From Muriicola sp. Z0-33 (GTDB taxonomy: Bacteria > Bacteroidota > Bacteroidia > Flavobacteriales > Flavobacteriaceae): DNA of 64,000 nucleotides. The notes beneath the pieces are model-generated. The model saw only the letters and a list, made by a program, of their open reading frames with translations. It was not told the DNA's origin and made no database searches. This document shows positions 48,989 through 58,168 of the stretch, in pieces (the first letter of the stretch is position 1; every line of letters starts with the position of its first letter). The position numbers were made by a program, and so were the translations under genes. Location: contig NZ_JAFMPW010000006.1 of assembly GCF_026126425.1 (NCBI RefSeq), positions 62,001-126,000 of the forward strand, in the 5' to 3' direction.

Positions 48989-49669
48989 ATGGAAATTAAA
49001 TTTTTAGGCCACGCTTCTCTCCTTATTACCATTGGAGAATCCAGACTACTTGTAGATCCATTTATTAGCGGGAACGAAAAAGCTGCTAATATCATTGATG
49101 TTAATGCATTACATCCTGACTATATACTACTAACTCATGCACATCAGGATCATATTCTGGATGCCGAAAGTATTGCGAAAAGATCTGGAGCTACCATTGT
49201 TAGTAATTATGAAATCGCTACCCATTACCAGACTAAAGGTATTAATGTACATCCAATGAATCATGGTGGCAATTGGTCTTTTGATTTTGGTACACTTCGG
49301 TACACCAATGCCATTCATACTTCTTCCTTTCCAGATGGGTCTTATGGCGGACAACCGGGTGGATTTATAATAAGTACCGAAGAAAAACAGGTTTATATAG
49401 CAGGAGATACTGCGCTTACCATGGATATGAAACTGATTCCCATGACCTTTAAGTTAGATCTTGCCATTTTGCCAATAGGAGATAATTTTACAATGGGAAT
49501 TGAGGATGCAGTGATTGCTTCCGATTTCATACAATGCGATAACATCCTGGGCTACCATTATGACACTTTCGGGTATATTGAGATAGATCATAAACTTGCC
49601 GTTAAGAGTTTTGAAAATGCAGGTAAGACGCTTCATCTTTTACCCATAGGAGCGTCATTGGTGGTATAG
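48989..49669 (+). CDS. UPF0173 metal-dependent hydrolase (MBL fold)
   Basis: 226 residues of the metallo-beta-lactamase fold, UlaG/UPF0173 group. Metal ligands are in LLTHAHQDH (H50, H52, D54, H55), later in YIAGDTA and in GYHYDTFGYIEID. N-terminal MEIKFLGHASLLI is typical. Cytoplasmic; substrate unknown. It follows the kinase by 24 nt and may be cotranscribed. It abuts the convergent SDR gene. Confidence 0.9.
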   Translation: MEIKFLGHASLLITIGESRLLVDPFISGNEKAANIIDVNALHPDYILLTHAHQDHILDAESIAKRSGATIVSNYEIATHYQTKGINVHPMNHGGNWSFDFGTLRYTNAIHTSSFPDGSYGGQPGGFIISTEEKQVYIAGDTALTMDMKLIPMTFKLDLAILPIGDNFTMGIEDAVIASDFIQCDNILGYHYDTFGYIEIDHKLAVKSFENAGKTLHLLPIGASLVV

Positions 49670-50470
49670 TTATACTACCTGACTTCTTAAAACTACTTTG
49701 TGAAGTAATTTGGGAAAAAAACGCTTTAGATACACCCCTTTAATTTCTTTTCTACCTATATAAGCCTCATATTTTTTTTTGGCTATTGCTTTGAGCATTT
49801 TTCTCGCAAAATCCTCAGGGGGTAAGCCATTAGCGGTACCCGGGTCGTTTACTTTCTTTAAACTTCCATCTCCAATAAAGGCATTTATTGCTACATTGGT
49901 CCGAACAAATCCCGGGCAGATAAGCGTAACATCTATCCCGTGTTTCTGGTGTTCCATCCTCATAACATCAAAAAAGCCATGCAAGGCGTGTTTTGCACCG
50001 CAATAGCCAGAACGCAAGGGAGAACCAAATTTTCCCATTAAACTGGTGACTACAACGTAATGGCCGCTCTTATTGGCTAAAAAATGAGGTAGTATGGCAT
50101 TAGAGAGTGCAACCGTACCCAAGTAGTTGATGTCTACCAATTTCTTAAAAACTTCAAATTTTGTGTCAATGATGTAAGACCTCTGACTTATACCAGCATT
50201 ATTTACCAGGATATCAATCCGCGAAAACAATTGAATCGCGCTCTCCACAATCTTTGGCATTTTGGAGTGTTCAGACAGATCCAGGGGCAGCACCCTTACA
50301 TTTTCTGGAAACTGGCACTTGGATTTTACCTCTTCAAGAGCAGTGGCATTTCGGGAAGATATAATAATTCTACTTCCATATTTATTGAGTTCATAGGCAA
50401 GTGCTTCCCCTATGCCGGAAGATGCGCCGGTAACCCAAACTACTTTGTTCGCAAATTGTGTCATATGCAT
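49670..50470 (-). CDS. Short-chain dehydrogenase/reductase
   Basis: 266 residues with a classical SDR fold: TGASSGIG (about 14-21), NNAG near 91, active-site Ser in VVTSLMGKFG, and YCGAKHA as the YxxxK. The C-terminus is basic and hydrophobic (YLKRFFPKLLHKVVLR), suggesting membrane association as in DHRS7-type enzymes. Two close ATGs (50470 and 50464) are possible starts. It is the only minus-strand gene inside the men region and is divergent from menC. Confidence 0.9.
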   Translation of the reverse strand: MHMTQFANKVVWVTGASSGIGEALAYELNKYGSRIIISSRNATALEEVKSKCQFPENVRVLPLDLSEHSKMPKIVESAIQLFSRIDILVNNAGISQRSYIIDTKFEVFKKLVDINYLGTVALSNAILPHFLANKSGHYVVVTSLMGKFGSPLRSGYCGAKHALHGFFDVMRMEHQKHGIDVTLICPGFVRTNVAINAFIGDGSLKKVNDPGTANGLPPEDFARKMLKAIAKKKYEAYIGRKEIKGVYLKRFFPKLLHKVVLRSQVV

Positions 50471-50512
50471 AATTTAAGAGGTAAAATATACTTAAATTTG
50501 ATCGCAATCAGC

Positions 50513-51565
50513 ATGAAAGCGTCGTATAGAAAATACATACTGGATTTTAAAGTTCCCGGGGGAACATCAAGAGGCATACTTACCCAAAAAGAGACATGGT
50601 TTTTAGTTCTGAAAGACAGATCAAAATCTGGTATAGGCGAATGTGCTATTTTCCGTGGTCTTAGCGCAGATGATTGCCCTGAATATGAAGACAAGCTTAA
50701 ATGGGTTTGTGCAAATATTCAATTAGGACCGGCCAAATTATTGAGCGCCTTAACAGACTTTCCAAGTATCCAATTTGGTATTGAACAGGCCTTTTTGTCA
50801 CTGCAGTCTGAAGATCCGTTTATTTTAATCGATTCAGATTTCACAAAGAAAAAAGCAGGAATAGAAATTAATGGCCTGATCTGGATGGGAACAGAGGCCT
50901 ATATGCAGGAGCAGATTGGCAAAAAAATAGAACAGGGATTTAGTTGTCTTAAACTAAAGATCGGAGCGCTAGATTTTAGTCAGGAAATTAAATTGTTGGC
51001 CGCTATCAGGAAGCAGTACTCTTCTGATGAAATAACCATAAGAGTAGATGCCAATGGGGCGTTTAAGACGGATGAAGCGCTGGATAAACTGAAGATTTTG
51101 GCCCAATACGATTTACATTCCATAGAGCAGCCAATTAAAGCAGGAAACATAGATGACATGAAGGAGCTATGCGGGTTAACTCCACTCCCCATTGCCCTGG
51201 ATGAAGAACTTATTGGTGTTTTTGATGTAACATCTAAAGAAAAAGTGTTACAAACCATAAGGCCACAGTACATAATTTTAAAACCTAGTCTGGTTGGCGG
51301 TTTTGCCGGCTGCAGGGATTGGATTAACTTGGCCGCTAAATTTGACATTGACTGGTGGGTAACCAGTGCTTTGGAAAGCAATATTGGACTTAATGCCATT
51401 GCACAATGGACATATTCTCTTGGAAATAAATTGCCACAGGGCCTAGGCACCGGTAGTTTGTTTGATAATAATTTTGAGAGTCCCTTAAATGTTGCTGACG
51501 GAACGCTATTTTACAATTCGGCTGCTAGCTGGCAAGATAATTTAATAGAACAACTATGTATATAG
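50513..51565 (+). CDS. menC: o-Succinylbenzoate synthase
   Basis: Enolase-superfamily dehydratase making o-succinylbenzoate. 350 residues from the ATG at 50513. The catalytic set is complete: K147 and K149 (CLKLKIG), metal ligands D179 (RVDANGAF), E205 (IEQP) and D230 (ALDEEL), and K257 (IILKPSLVGG). Dipeptide epimerases share this set; the men neighbours decide for MenC. Its 3' end overlaps the CPBP gene by 10 nt. Confidence 0.93.
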   Translation: MKASYRKYILDFKVPGGTSRGILTQKETWFLVLKDRSKSGIGECAIFRGLSADDCPEYEDKLKWVCANIQLGPAKLLSALTDFPSIQFGIEQAFLSLQSEDPFILIDSDFTKKKAGIEINGLIWMGTEAYMQEQIGKKIEQGFSCLKLKIGALDFSQEIKLLAAIRKQYSSDEITIRVDANGAFKTDEALDKLKILAQYDLHSIEQPIKAGNIDDMKELCGLTPLPIALDEELIGVFDVTSKEKVLQTIRPQYIILKPSLVGGFAGCRDWINLAAKFDIDWWVTSALESNIGLNAIAQWTYSLGNKLPQGLGTGSLFDNNFESPLNVADGTLFYNSAASWQDNLIEQLCI

Positions 51566-52518
51566 AACAAGGTTTTAAAGCGCTTCATGAAGGATGGAGG
51601 TATTTGGTAGGATTTTTATTCGTACTAATAGGATGGCAATTTATTGGGGCAATTCCTCTCCTGGCCATATTGGTAGCCAAGTCTGTTAAATCAGGGAGCA
51701 TGCCGTCCGATTTAGGAGGGATGTCCGATCTTCTGGGGTCAAATTTATTTCTGTTTTTAATGTTGCTGACATTTGTTGTTGCCCTTTTTGTGTTGTTCTT
51801 AACGGTTAAATTTCTTCATAAACAAGACTGGAAAACTTTAACAACAGCCAGGAAGAAAACAGATTGGAAGAGAATATTTTTTGCTTTCGGATTATGGAGT
51901 GTTGTTTCTATTATTTTCATTGGCATAGATATAGCTTTGTCCCCCCAAAATTACGAGTGGAATTTTCAACTACTGCCTTTTCTGACCTTATTCGTTATCG
52001 CCGTTATATTCATCCCATTGCAAACAAGTTTTGAAGAGTATTTTATGCGTGGATACCTGATGCAGGGCATTGGAGTGGCAGTTGGGAATAGATGGGTGCC
52101 ATTGCTGTTTACATCTTTCCTGTTTGGCATTCTTCATATACTAAATCCGGAAGTAGAGAAGTTGGGATATGGCATCATGGTCTTCTATATGGGAACCGGC
52201 CTTTTTCTTGGTATTCTAACTTTAATGGACAAAGGCCTGGAACTTGCTTTGGGCTTTCATGCTGCCAATAATTTAACCGCTGCGCTTTTGGTCACAGCAG
52301 ATTGGACGGCTTTCCAGACCCATTCTGTATATAGAGACATATCGGAGCCCGCATTGGGGTGGGATGTTTTTCTTCCTGTATTGGTAATTTATCCTATTTT
52401 ACTTTTAATCATGGCCAGGAAATATGGGTGGAGCAATTGGAAGGAAAGATTAACTGGCAAAGTCCTGAAAGTAGAAGCCATTGCAGAATCAGACTCAAAT
52501 GAAAGACTCATCGAATAA
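51556..52518 (+). CDS. CPBP-family intramembrane metalloprotease
   Basis: 320 residues with about eight membrane helices. The Abi/CaaX protease motifs are present: E160-E161 with R165 (FEEYFMRGYLM), H194 in FGILHI, and the later GFHAANN. Some members process prenylated proteins, others give bacteriocin immunity; the substrate is unknown. It overlaps menC at the start and menE at the end (20 nt), so all three are translated together. A link to menaquinone is not evident. Confidence 0.92.
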   Translation: MYIEQGFKALHEGWRYLVGFLFVLIGWQFIGAIPLLAILVAKSVKSGSMPSDLGGMSDLLGSNLFLFLMLLTFVVALFVLFLTVKFLHKQDWKTLTTARKKTDWKRIFFAFGLWSVVSIIFIGIDIALSPQNYEWNFQLLPFLTLFVIAVIFIPLQTSFEEYFMRGYLMQGIGVAVGNRWVPLLFTSFLFGILHILNPEVEKLGYGIMVFYMGTGLFLGILTLMDKGLELALGFHAANNLTAALLVTADWTAFQTHSVYRDISEPALGWDVFLPVLVIYPILLLIMARKYGWSNWKERLTGKVLKVEAIAESDSNERLIE

Positions 52519-53572
52519 TATCCATCCTTCTTTCAGATTAAACGGAATCTCCTATTCTGCTGAAGAACTAAATGAGGTGGCGTACAGCCTTGTAAAGGAA
52601 GGACAGGATCATGAGATAGAGGTTGGAGATTTCCTATTAGACTGGCTTTCAGCTTCAGATACCTTGCAGGTTAGCACTTCCGGCTCTACAGGGCCACCCA
52701 AAGTAGTTCGTCTGCACAAAAAACATATGAAGAATTCGGCAATAGCAACAGGAGACTATCTGGGGCTAAAAGCCAATGATACGGCTTTATTGTGTTTGCC
52801 GATGAGCTATATTGCAGGGAAAATGATGATGGTCAGGGCCCTGGTCCTGGGTTTAGATCTGCATTATATTATCCCGTCATCCTCTCCTCTTAAAAACACC
52901 GCAAAACAGTTCAATTTTGCCGCTATGGTCCCTAACCAGCTCAAAAATGATATCGGTGAAATTGAGAGGGTCCAAAAACTAATTGTAGGGGGCGCAGCTA
53001 TTTCTGAGACCTTAAAGAATTTGATAATTGATAAGGCCAATGACATCTATGAAACATTTGGGATGACAGAGACCATTTCGCATATTGCCATGAGAAAGCT
53101 CAGTGGGGGTCACAGTCAGAAGAACTTTAAAACCTTGAACCATATTGCGATCGCTACAGACCAACGTAAGTGTTTGCTGATAAAGGCTCCCCAAATTGGT
53201 GTTGAAGAATTAATTACCAATGATATGGTAACTATTGTTTCTGATGCAGAATTTAACTGGCTGGGCAGGATAGATAACGTTGTCAACTCCGGAGGGGTGA
53301 AATTGCATCCCGAAAAAATTGAAGCAAAGCTAGAGTCATTCTGCGCCGGAAGATTTTTTGTAGCCGGTGAACCAGATGAATCACTTGGGGAGAAGTTAGT
53401 ATTGGTAGTAGAAGGCGATCCGGAACCTGAGCAACTGTTTGCTAAGATTAGATTGATTGAAGACCTGGAAAAGTTTGAGGTACCCAGATCTATTCATACG
53501 CTGCCCAATTTTGTAATGACCAGCAGTGGTAAAATTAACAGAAAAGAAACACTGAAACTTATATCAGCATAA
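52499..53572 (+). CDS. menE: o-Succinylbenzoate-CoA ligase
   Basis: Adenylating enzyme forming o-succinylbenzoyl-CoA. 357 residues, about 100 shorter than MenE of E. coli or Bacillus, mainly at the N-terminus; the core motifs are intact: STSGSTGPPKVVRL, YETFGMTETISHIA, WLGRIDNVVNSGGVKLHPEKIE and the catalytic Lys in SSGKINRKETLK. The start ATG at 52499 lies inside the CPBP gene. Confidence 0.94.
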   Translation: MKDSSNNIHPSFRLNGISYSAEELNEVAYSLVKEGQDHEIEVGDFLLDWLSASDTLQVSTSGSTGPPKVVRLHKKHMKNSAIATGDYLGLKANDTALLCLPMSYIAGKMMMVRALVLGLDLHYIIPSSSPLKNTAKQFNFAAMVPNQLKNDIGEIERVQKLIVGGAAISETLKNLIIDKANDIYETFGMTETISHIAMRKLSGGHSQKNFKTLNHIAIATDQRKCLLIKAPQIGVEELITNDMVTIVSDAEFNWLGRIDNVVNSGGVKLHPEKIEAKLESFCAGRFFVAGEPDESLGEKLVLVVEGDPEPEQLFAKIRLIEDLEKFEVPRSIHTLPNFVMTSSGKINRKETLKLISA

Positions 53573-53651
53573 TCAGAATTACCGGGTCTTAATGATGCCA
53601 ATATTTAATTTTAGTATATCTTTTGAGCATATACTCGTAAAAAGCAATTTT

Positions 53652-54998
53652 ATGAATCGCACAATTACTCTTCTTTTACTGTTCCTATGTTTATCATTAC
53701 AAGCCCAGCGTGTATTACCAGAAAGTGAGCGGGCAAAAGTGATAGATGAAATCCTGGAAGACCGTTTTAATAATCTGCTTCCTGAGCTTATGGACCGGAC
53801 TGGAATTGATATGTGGTTACTTATATCCCGAGAGTACAATGAGGATCCTGTCTTAAGGACTATGTTACCCGCAACATGGTTAAATGCGCGAAGGAGAACA
53901 ATTTTGTTGTTCTATCGCAATAAGGAAAATAATACTATTGAAAAGCTGGCTGTTGCCCGATACGATGTAGGTAACAATATTACCTCTGCCTGGGACAAAG
54001 AAAAGCAGCCAGATCAGTGGAAGCGCCTGATAGAGTTGATAGCTGAGCGAAATCCAAGTAAAATTGCACTTAATTTTTCTAAGGACCACAATATAGCGGA
54101 TGGGCTGGATAAGACAGATTATGATGAATTTATGCAAAACCTGCCAAAAGCGTTTCACAAGAATGTGGTGTCTGCGGAGCAGCTAGCTGTTGGTTGGATA
54201 GAGACCAGGACAAAACGTGAAATGGTCATCTATGATCAATTGGTAGATATTACGCATGATATCATTGAAGAGGCCTTTAGTGAACAAGTGATAACGGCAG
54301 GAATTACCACCACAACTGAAGTAGAGTGGTGGATGCGTCAAAAAGTTACCGATATGGGTTTGGAAACCTGGTTTCATCCCACAGTAGACATACAACGCAG
54401 CAGTGAAAATCTAGTGAGTCATTTATATTCATTTTCGGGAAGGCCGGATGATATGGTCATTTTACCAGGAGATTTGTTGCATTGCGATTTTGGGATAACC
54501 TATTTACGATTAAATACAGATTGCCAGGAACTGGCTTATGTACTTAAACCAGAAGAAACCCAGGCCCCTGAATTTCTCCGCAATGGCTTAAAGGCCGGGA
54601 ACAGGGTGCAAGATTTTCTAACGAGGAATATGATAAAGGGGAGAACAGGCAATGAGATTCTGGCTACTGCGCTGCAACAGGCGAGGGCAGCCGGACTACA
54701 ACCTGCTATTTATACTCACCCATTGGGAATGTATGGACATTCTGCAGGGACAACCATTGGCATGTGGGATTCCCAGGACGGCGTGATGAAAGATGATGGG
54801 GAGAATTATCCCCTTAACCCCAATACGGTTTATGCAATAGAGTTGAATACAACAATCACAATTCCGGAATGGAAAAGGGATATAAGAATAATGCTCGAGG
54901 AAGCCGGGTTCTTCGGGGAAGAGGGGTTCAGATATGTTAATGGAAGGCAAACAGACTTATTGCTGATCCCTAGGGTTAAAAAACATCAGGGCAACTAG
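53652..54998 (+). CDS. Exported M24 family metallopeptidase
   Basis: 448 residues from the ATG at 53652 with a signal peptide (ITLLLLFLCLSLQAQ). Creatinase-like N-terminal domain, then the pita-bread fold. Metal ligands likely the two Asp in HCDFGITYLRLNTDCQ, His in HPLGMYGHSAG, and Glu in YAIELNT and FGEEGF. An Xaa-Pro aminopeptidase or related role in the periplasm is likely. It starts 79 nt after menE and may have its own promoter. Confidence 0.9.
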   Translation: MNRTITLLLLFLCLSLQAQRVLPESERAKVIDEILEDRFNNLLPELMDRTGIDMWLLISREYNEDPVLRTMLPATWLNARRRTILLFYRNKENNTIEKLAVARYDVGNNITSAWDKEKQPDQWKRLIELIAERNPSKIALNFSKDHNIADGLDKTDYDEFMQNLPKAFHKNVVSAEQLAVGWIETRTKREMVIYDQLVDITHDIIEEAFSEQVITAGITTTTEVEWWMRQKVTDMGLETWFHPTVDIQRSSENLVSHLYSFSGRPDDMVILPGDLLHCDFGITYLRLNTDCQELAYVLKPEETQAPEFLRNGLKAGNRVQDFLTRNMIKGRTGNEILATALQQARAAGLQPAIYTHPLGMYGHSAGTTIGMWDSQDGVMKDDGENYPLNPNTVYAIELNTTITIPEWKRDIRIMLEEAGFFGEEGFRYVNGRQTDLLLIPRVKKHQGN

Positions 54999-55031
54999 AA
55001 TTTATAACAGGTGATCTTGACCACGGTTGTG

Positions 55032-56660
55032 TTACACTTGCAACACTCCCATATTAAATGCCTTCTCTATCGGCGCATTATTCGCCGCTTCAATTCCGGT
55101 TGAAATCCATTTTCTGGTATCCAAAGGATCAATTACGCCATCTGTCCATAAGCGAGCTGCTGCATAATACGGAGAGCTTTGGGTATCATATCGCTCCTTA
55201 ATTTCTTTATAGAGCGCCTCCTCTTTAGCCGTGCTGATCTTTTCTCCTTTTTTTAAGAGCGAAGCTTTTTCTATTTGCAGTAAGACCTTAGCTGCTGAAT
55301 TACCGCCCATAACCGCTAATTCTGCACTTGGCCAGGCCATTATAAGCCTGGGATCATAAGCTTTACCGCACATCGCATAATTCCCGGCGCCATAGCTGTT
55401 TCCTATAACCACTGTAAATTTGGGAACAACAGAATTACTAACTGCATTCACCATTTTGGCACCATCCTTAATTATGCCGCCGTGTTCACTTTTACTTCCT
55501 ACCATAAAGCCTGTGACATCTTGTAGGAAAACCAATGGAATTTTCTTCTGATTACAGTTGGCAATAAATCTGGTGGCCTTATCAGCAGAATCTGAGTATA
55601 TAACCCCTCCGAAACGCATTTCGCCCTGTTTGGTCTTTATCACTTTGCGCTGGTTGGCTACTATGCCAACTGCCCATCCGTCTATGCGGGCATAACCGGT
55701 TAATAGTGTTTTACCAAAGCCCTCTTTGTATTGTTGAAATTCAGAATCGTCTACCAGGCGCTTAATGATCTCGAGCATGTCGTATTGTTCTGTCCGGGTG
55801 TCTGGCAGAATACCGTAAATTGCCGAAGTGTCTTCTTTAGGAGGGAGTGCTTTGTCCCTGTTGAAACCTGCATAATTGGGAGTGCCGAGTTTATCTATTA
55901 AATTTTTAATAGTGTCCAGGGCATCTTTGTCATCTTTTGATTTATAATCTGTTACGCCACTTATTTCACAATGCGTTGTGGCCCCACCAAGGGATTCATT
56001 ATCAATATCTTCGCCTATTGCAGCTTTTACCAAATAACTGCCAGCAAGAAAAATGCTTCCCGTTTTATCTACAATAAGCGCCTCATCACTCATTATTGGC
56101 AGGTAGGCACCACCAGCCACGCAACTCCCCATAACTGCAGCTATTTGGGGTATTCCCATACTGCTCATCACTGCATTGTTGCGGAAAATACGGCCAAAGT
56201 GTTCTTTATCCGGGAAGATCTCACTTTGCATGGGAAGATAAACTCCTGCACTGTCTACCAAATAAATTATAGGTAGTCTGTTTTCCATTGCTATTTCCTG
56301 CGCTCTTAAATTCTTTTTGCCGGTAATTGGAAACCAGGCACCGGCTTTTACTGTTGCATCATTGGCAACTACTACGCATAATCTGCCTTTGACATGACCA
56401 ATTTTTATTACAACACCACCAGAGGGGCACCCACCGTGTTCTTCATACATACCTTCACCCACTAATGCCCCAATCTCTATAGCGTTATTTGAATTATCAA
56501 GGAGATAATCTAAACGTTCTCTGGCCGTCATTTTTCCCTGGGCATTTTGTTTTTCAATTCTTGATTTACCGCCGCCTAGTTTTACCTTTACCAGTCTTTT
56601 CTTTAAATCTGAGAGTAGTAGTTTGTTGTGATCTTCGTTTTTGTTGAAGTTGATATCCAT
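55032..56660 (-). CDS. mccB: Acyl-CoA carboxylase carboxyltransferase (beta) subunit
   Basis: 542 residues from the ATG at 56660. Two crotonase-like halves: KMTARERLDYLLD and GGCPSGGVVIKIG early, acyl-CoA-binding GSCVAGGAYLPIMSDE, and carboxybiotin-binding VFLQDVTGFMVGSKSEHGGIIKDGAKMV and VIGNSYGAGNYAMCGKAYDP. Overall pattern fits methylcrotonyl-CoA carboxylase (leucine breakdown) better than propionyl-CoA carboxylase. The biotin-carrying alpha subunit is not in the window. Confidence 0.9.
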   Translation of the reverse strand: MDINFNKNEDHNKLLLSDLKKRLVKVKLGGGKSRIEKQNAQGKMTARERLDYLLDNSNNAIEIGALVGEGMYEEHGGCPSGGVVIKIGHVKGRLCVVVANDATVKAGAWFPITGKKNLRAQEIAMENRLPIIYLVDSAGVYLPMQSEIFPDKEHFGRIFRNNAVMSSMGIPQIAAVMGSCVAGGAYLPIMSDEALIVDKTGSIFLAGSYLVKAAIGEDIDNESLGGATTHCEISGVTDYKSKDDKDALDTIKNLIDKLGTPNYAGFNRDKALPPKEDTSAIYGILPDTRTEQYDMLEIIKRLVDDSEFQQYKEGFGKTLLTGYARIDGWAVGIVANQRKVIKTKQGEMRFGGVIYSDSADKATRFIANCNQKKIPLVFLQDVTGFMVGSKSEHGGIIKDGAKMVNAVSNSVVPKFTVVIGNSYGAGNYAMCGKAYDPRLIMAWPSAELAVMGGNSAAKVLLQIEKASLLKKGEKISTAKEEALYKEIKERYDTQSSPYYAAARLWTDGVIDPLDTRKWISTGIEAANNAPIEKAFNMGVLQV

Positions 56661-56736
56661 GCTAAAATTTACGTTTCTTAACACCTATAAAGATAAGGAG
56701 TATAATTGACTAACTTTGACAAAAATAAATTCACAT

Positions 56737-57720
56737 ATGACAAAAACAATAGGTTGGGGAATCATAGGCTTGGGTAATATTGCGCACAGCTTTGCAAAAG
56801 ATCTGGAACTCGTTAATGGAGGCCGACTGGTTGGCGTGGCCTCAAGAAGCCTGGACAAGGCCGTTGAATTTGGAAATCTGTATAAGGCCGACTATCAATT
56901 TGGCAGTTATGAAGAATTATTTCGGTGTAAGGAAATAGATGTTGTTTATATCGCCACCCCCCATACATCGCATGCAGAATTGTCTGTTATGGCCATGAAT
57001 ATGGGAAAGGGTGTTTTATGCGAAAAACCATTTGGAATTAACTCTCTTGAGGTAGAGAAGATGATTGCGGCTGCAGAGCAGAACGGAGTATTTCTAATGG
57101 AAGCCATGTGGAGCAGGTTTAACCCCTCAATAAAAAAAGTGAAGCAGCTTATTGCTGAAGGTAACATTGGAAAAGTAGGCTACCTTCATGCAGACTTTGC
57201 TTTTTACGCCCTGGACCGCAGTGAGCAGGGGAGATTATTAAATCCGGCGCTGGCGGGTGGTTCTCTTTTGGATATAGGGATTTATCCTATCTTTTTATCG
57301 TATCTCATGTTGGGAAGTCCTGATAGTATAGAGGCTATTTCTAATTTTCATACTACAGGGGTTGAAGTACAAACATCTATGATATTCAATTACCCTTCGG
57401 CCCAGGCATTGCTATATAGTGGTTTAAATTCCAATTCTGAAATGAAGGCCCAAATAGCAGGGAGTGAAGGCAGTTTATTTCTTCATTCGCGCTGGCACCA
57501 ATCTCAAGGCTATTCTCTGGAAAAAGATGGAGAACTGCATCAATTTGAATTGCCTACAACTGGTAAAGGCTATTCACATGAAATAGAAGAAGTACATCAT
57601 TGCCTTAATCAAAATCAGAAGCAAAGTAAACTTTGGTCGCTTGAAGACAGCCGAAATCTTATGGCCATCATGGATGAGATCAGACAGAAATGCGGCATTA
57701 GCTTCCCTTCGGAAGTATAA
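56737..57720 (+). CDS. Gfo/Idh/MocA family oxidoreductase
   Basis: 327 residues, cytoplasmic. NAD(P) site GWGIIGLGNIAHSFAKDL at the start, the conserved EKP (VLCEKPFGINSLE, about 96) and the substrate His/Asp region LLDIGIYPIFL. Resembles trans-dihydrodiol dehydrogenase-like members. The ATG at 56737 is preferred over a TTG 21 nt upstream. Substrate unknown; unrelated in position to the Tat-exported member at 31635. Confidence 0.9.
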   Translation: MTKTIGWGIIGLGNIAHSFAKDLELVNGGRLVGVASRSLDKAVEFGNLYKADYQFGSYEELFRCKEIDVVYIATPHTSHAELSVMAMNMGKGVLCEKPFGINSLEVEKMIAAAEQNGVFLMEAMWSRFNPSIKKVKQLIAEGNIGKVGYLHADFAFYALDRSEQGRLLNPALAGGSLLDIGIYPIFLSYLMLGSPDSIEAISNFHTTGVEVQTSMIFNYPSAQALLYSGLNSNSEMKAQIAGSEGSLFLHSRWHQSQGYSLEKDGELHQFELPTTGKGYSHEIEEVHHCLNQNQKQSKLWSLEDSRNLMAIMDEIRQKCGISFPSEV

Positions 57721-57789
57721 AGTTTAGTAAAACCACTTAAAATATCCTCTAAAATTTACGATATTTGAGATTCAGCTAAACCAACTAAC

Positions 57790-57972
57790 ATGGGAATGAA
57801 TAAAAATACAGTCTTGGCATGGGCCACTTTTATAATGATAATTGTTGGCCTTGGTCTAATGGCACTAGGGGCCTTTAGATATGATGATGTTGCTGGCTGG
57901 GGATTTGGAGCAGTAGGTTTGGGATTCTTTGCCGTTGCATGGGTATTTAATGCCCTGAAGGGCCGGGTATAG
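57790..57972 (+). CDS. CAL67264-type small membrane protein, 60 aa
   Basis: Two membrane helices (LAWATFIMIIVGLGLMALGAF and GWGFGAVGLGFFAVAWVFNAL) joined by RYDDVA. I recognise it as the small membrane protein family named after CAL67264, found in Flavobacteriia; function unknown. A second ATG two codons in is also possible. Confidence 0.85.
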   Translation: MGMNKNTVLAWATFIMIIVGLGLMALGAFRYDDVAGWGFGAVGLGFFAVAWVFNALKGRV

Positions 57973-58168
57973 CATTTACAATCAGGAATGCTAGATAGTT
58001 GATTTTTTTGAAGTTGTATTATGTTTTGCCTACTGATCTGTTTGGGATTTACAGAACCTCAGGCATCCGTTAGATTGCCGAAACCCTATGTACTACTTCA
58101 TGTTAAAAGTTAAATACACACTTCTATTTTCTTAATATTCAACAAACTATTTACAGAATAAATACATT

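Noticed and set aside
50980-51450. 156-codon minus-strand frame inside menC
   Set aside because: Antisense of a complete menC with all catalytic residues; low-complexity Ser/Leu composition.
58021-58113. 30-residue frame before ettA (MFCLLIC...)
   Set aside because: Too short, and its residues do not form a clear signal or membrane helix; likely chance.
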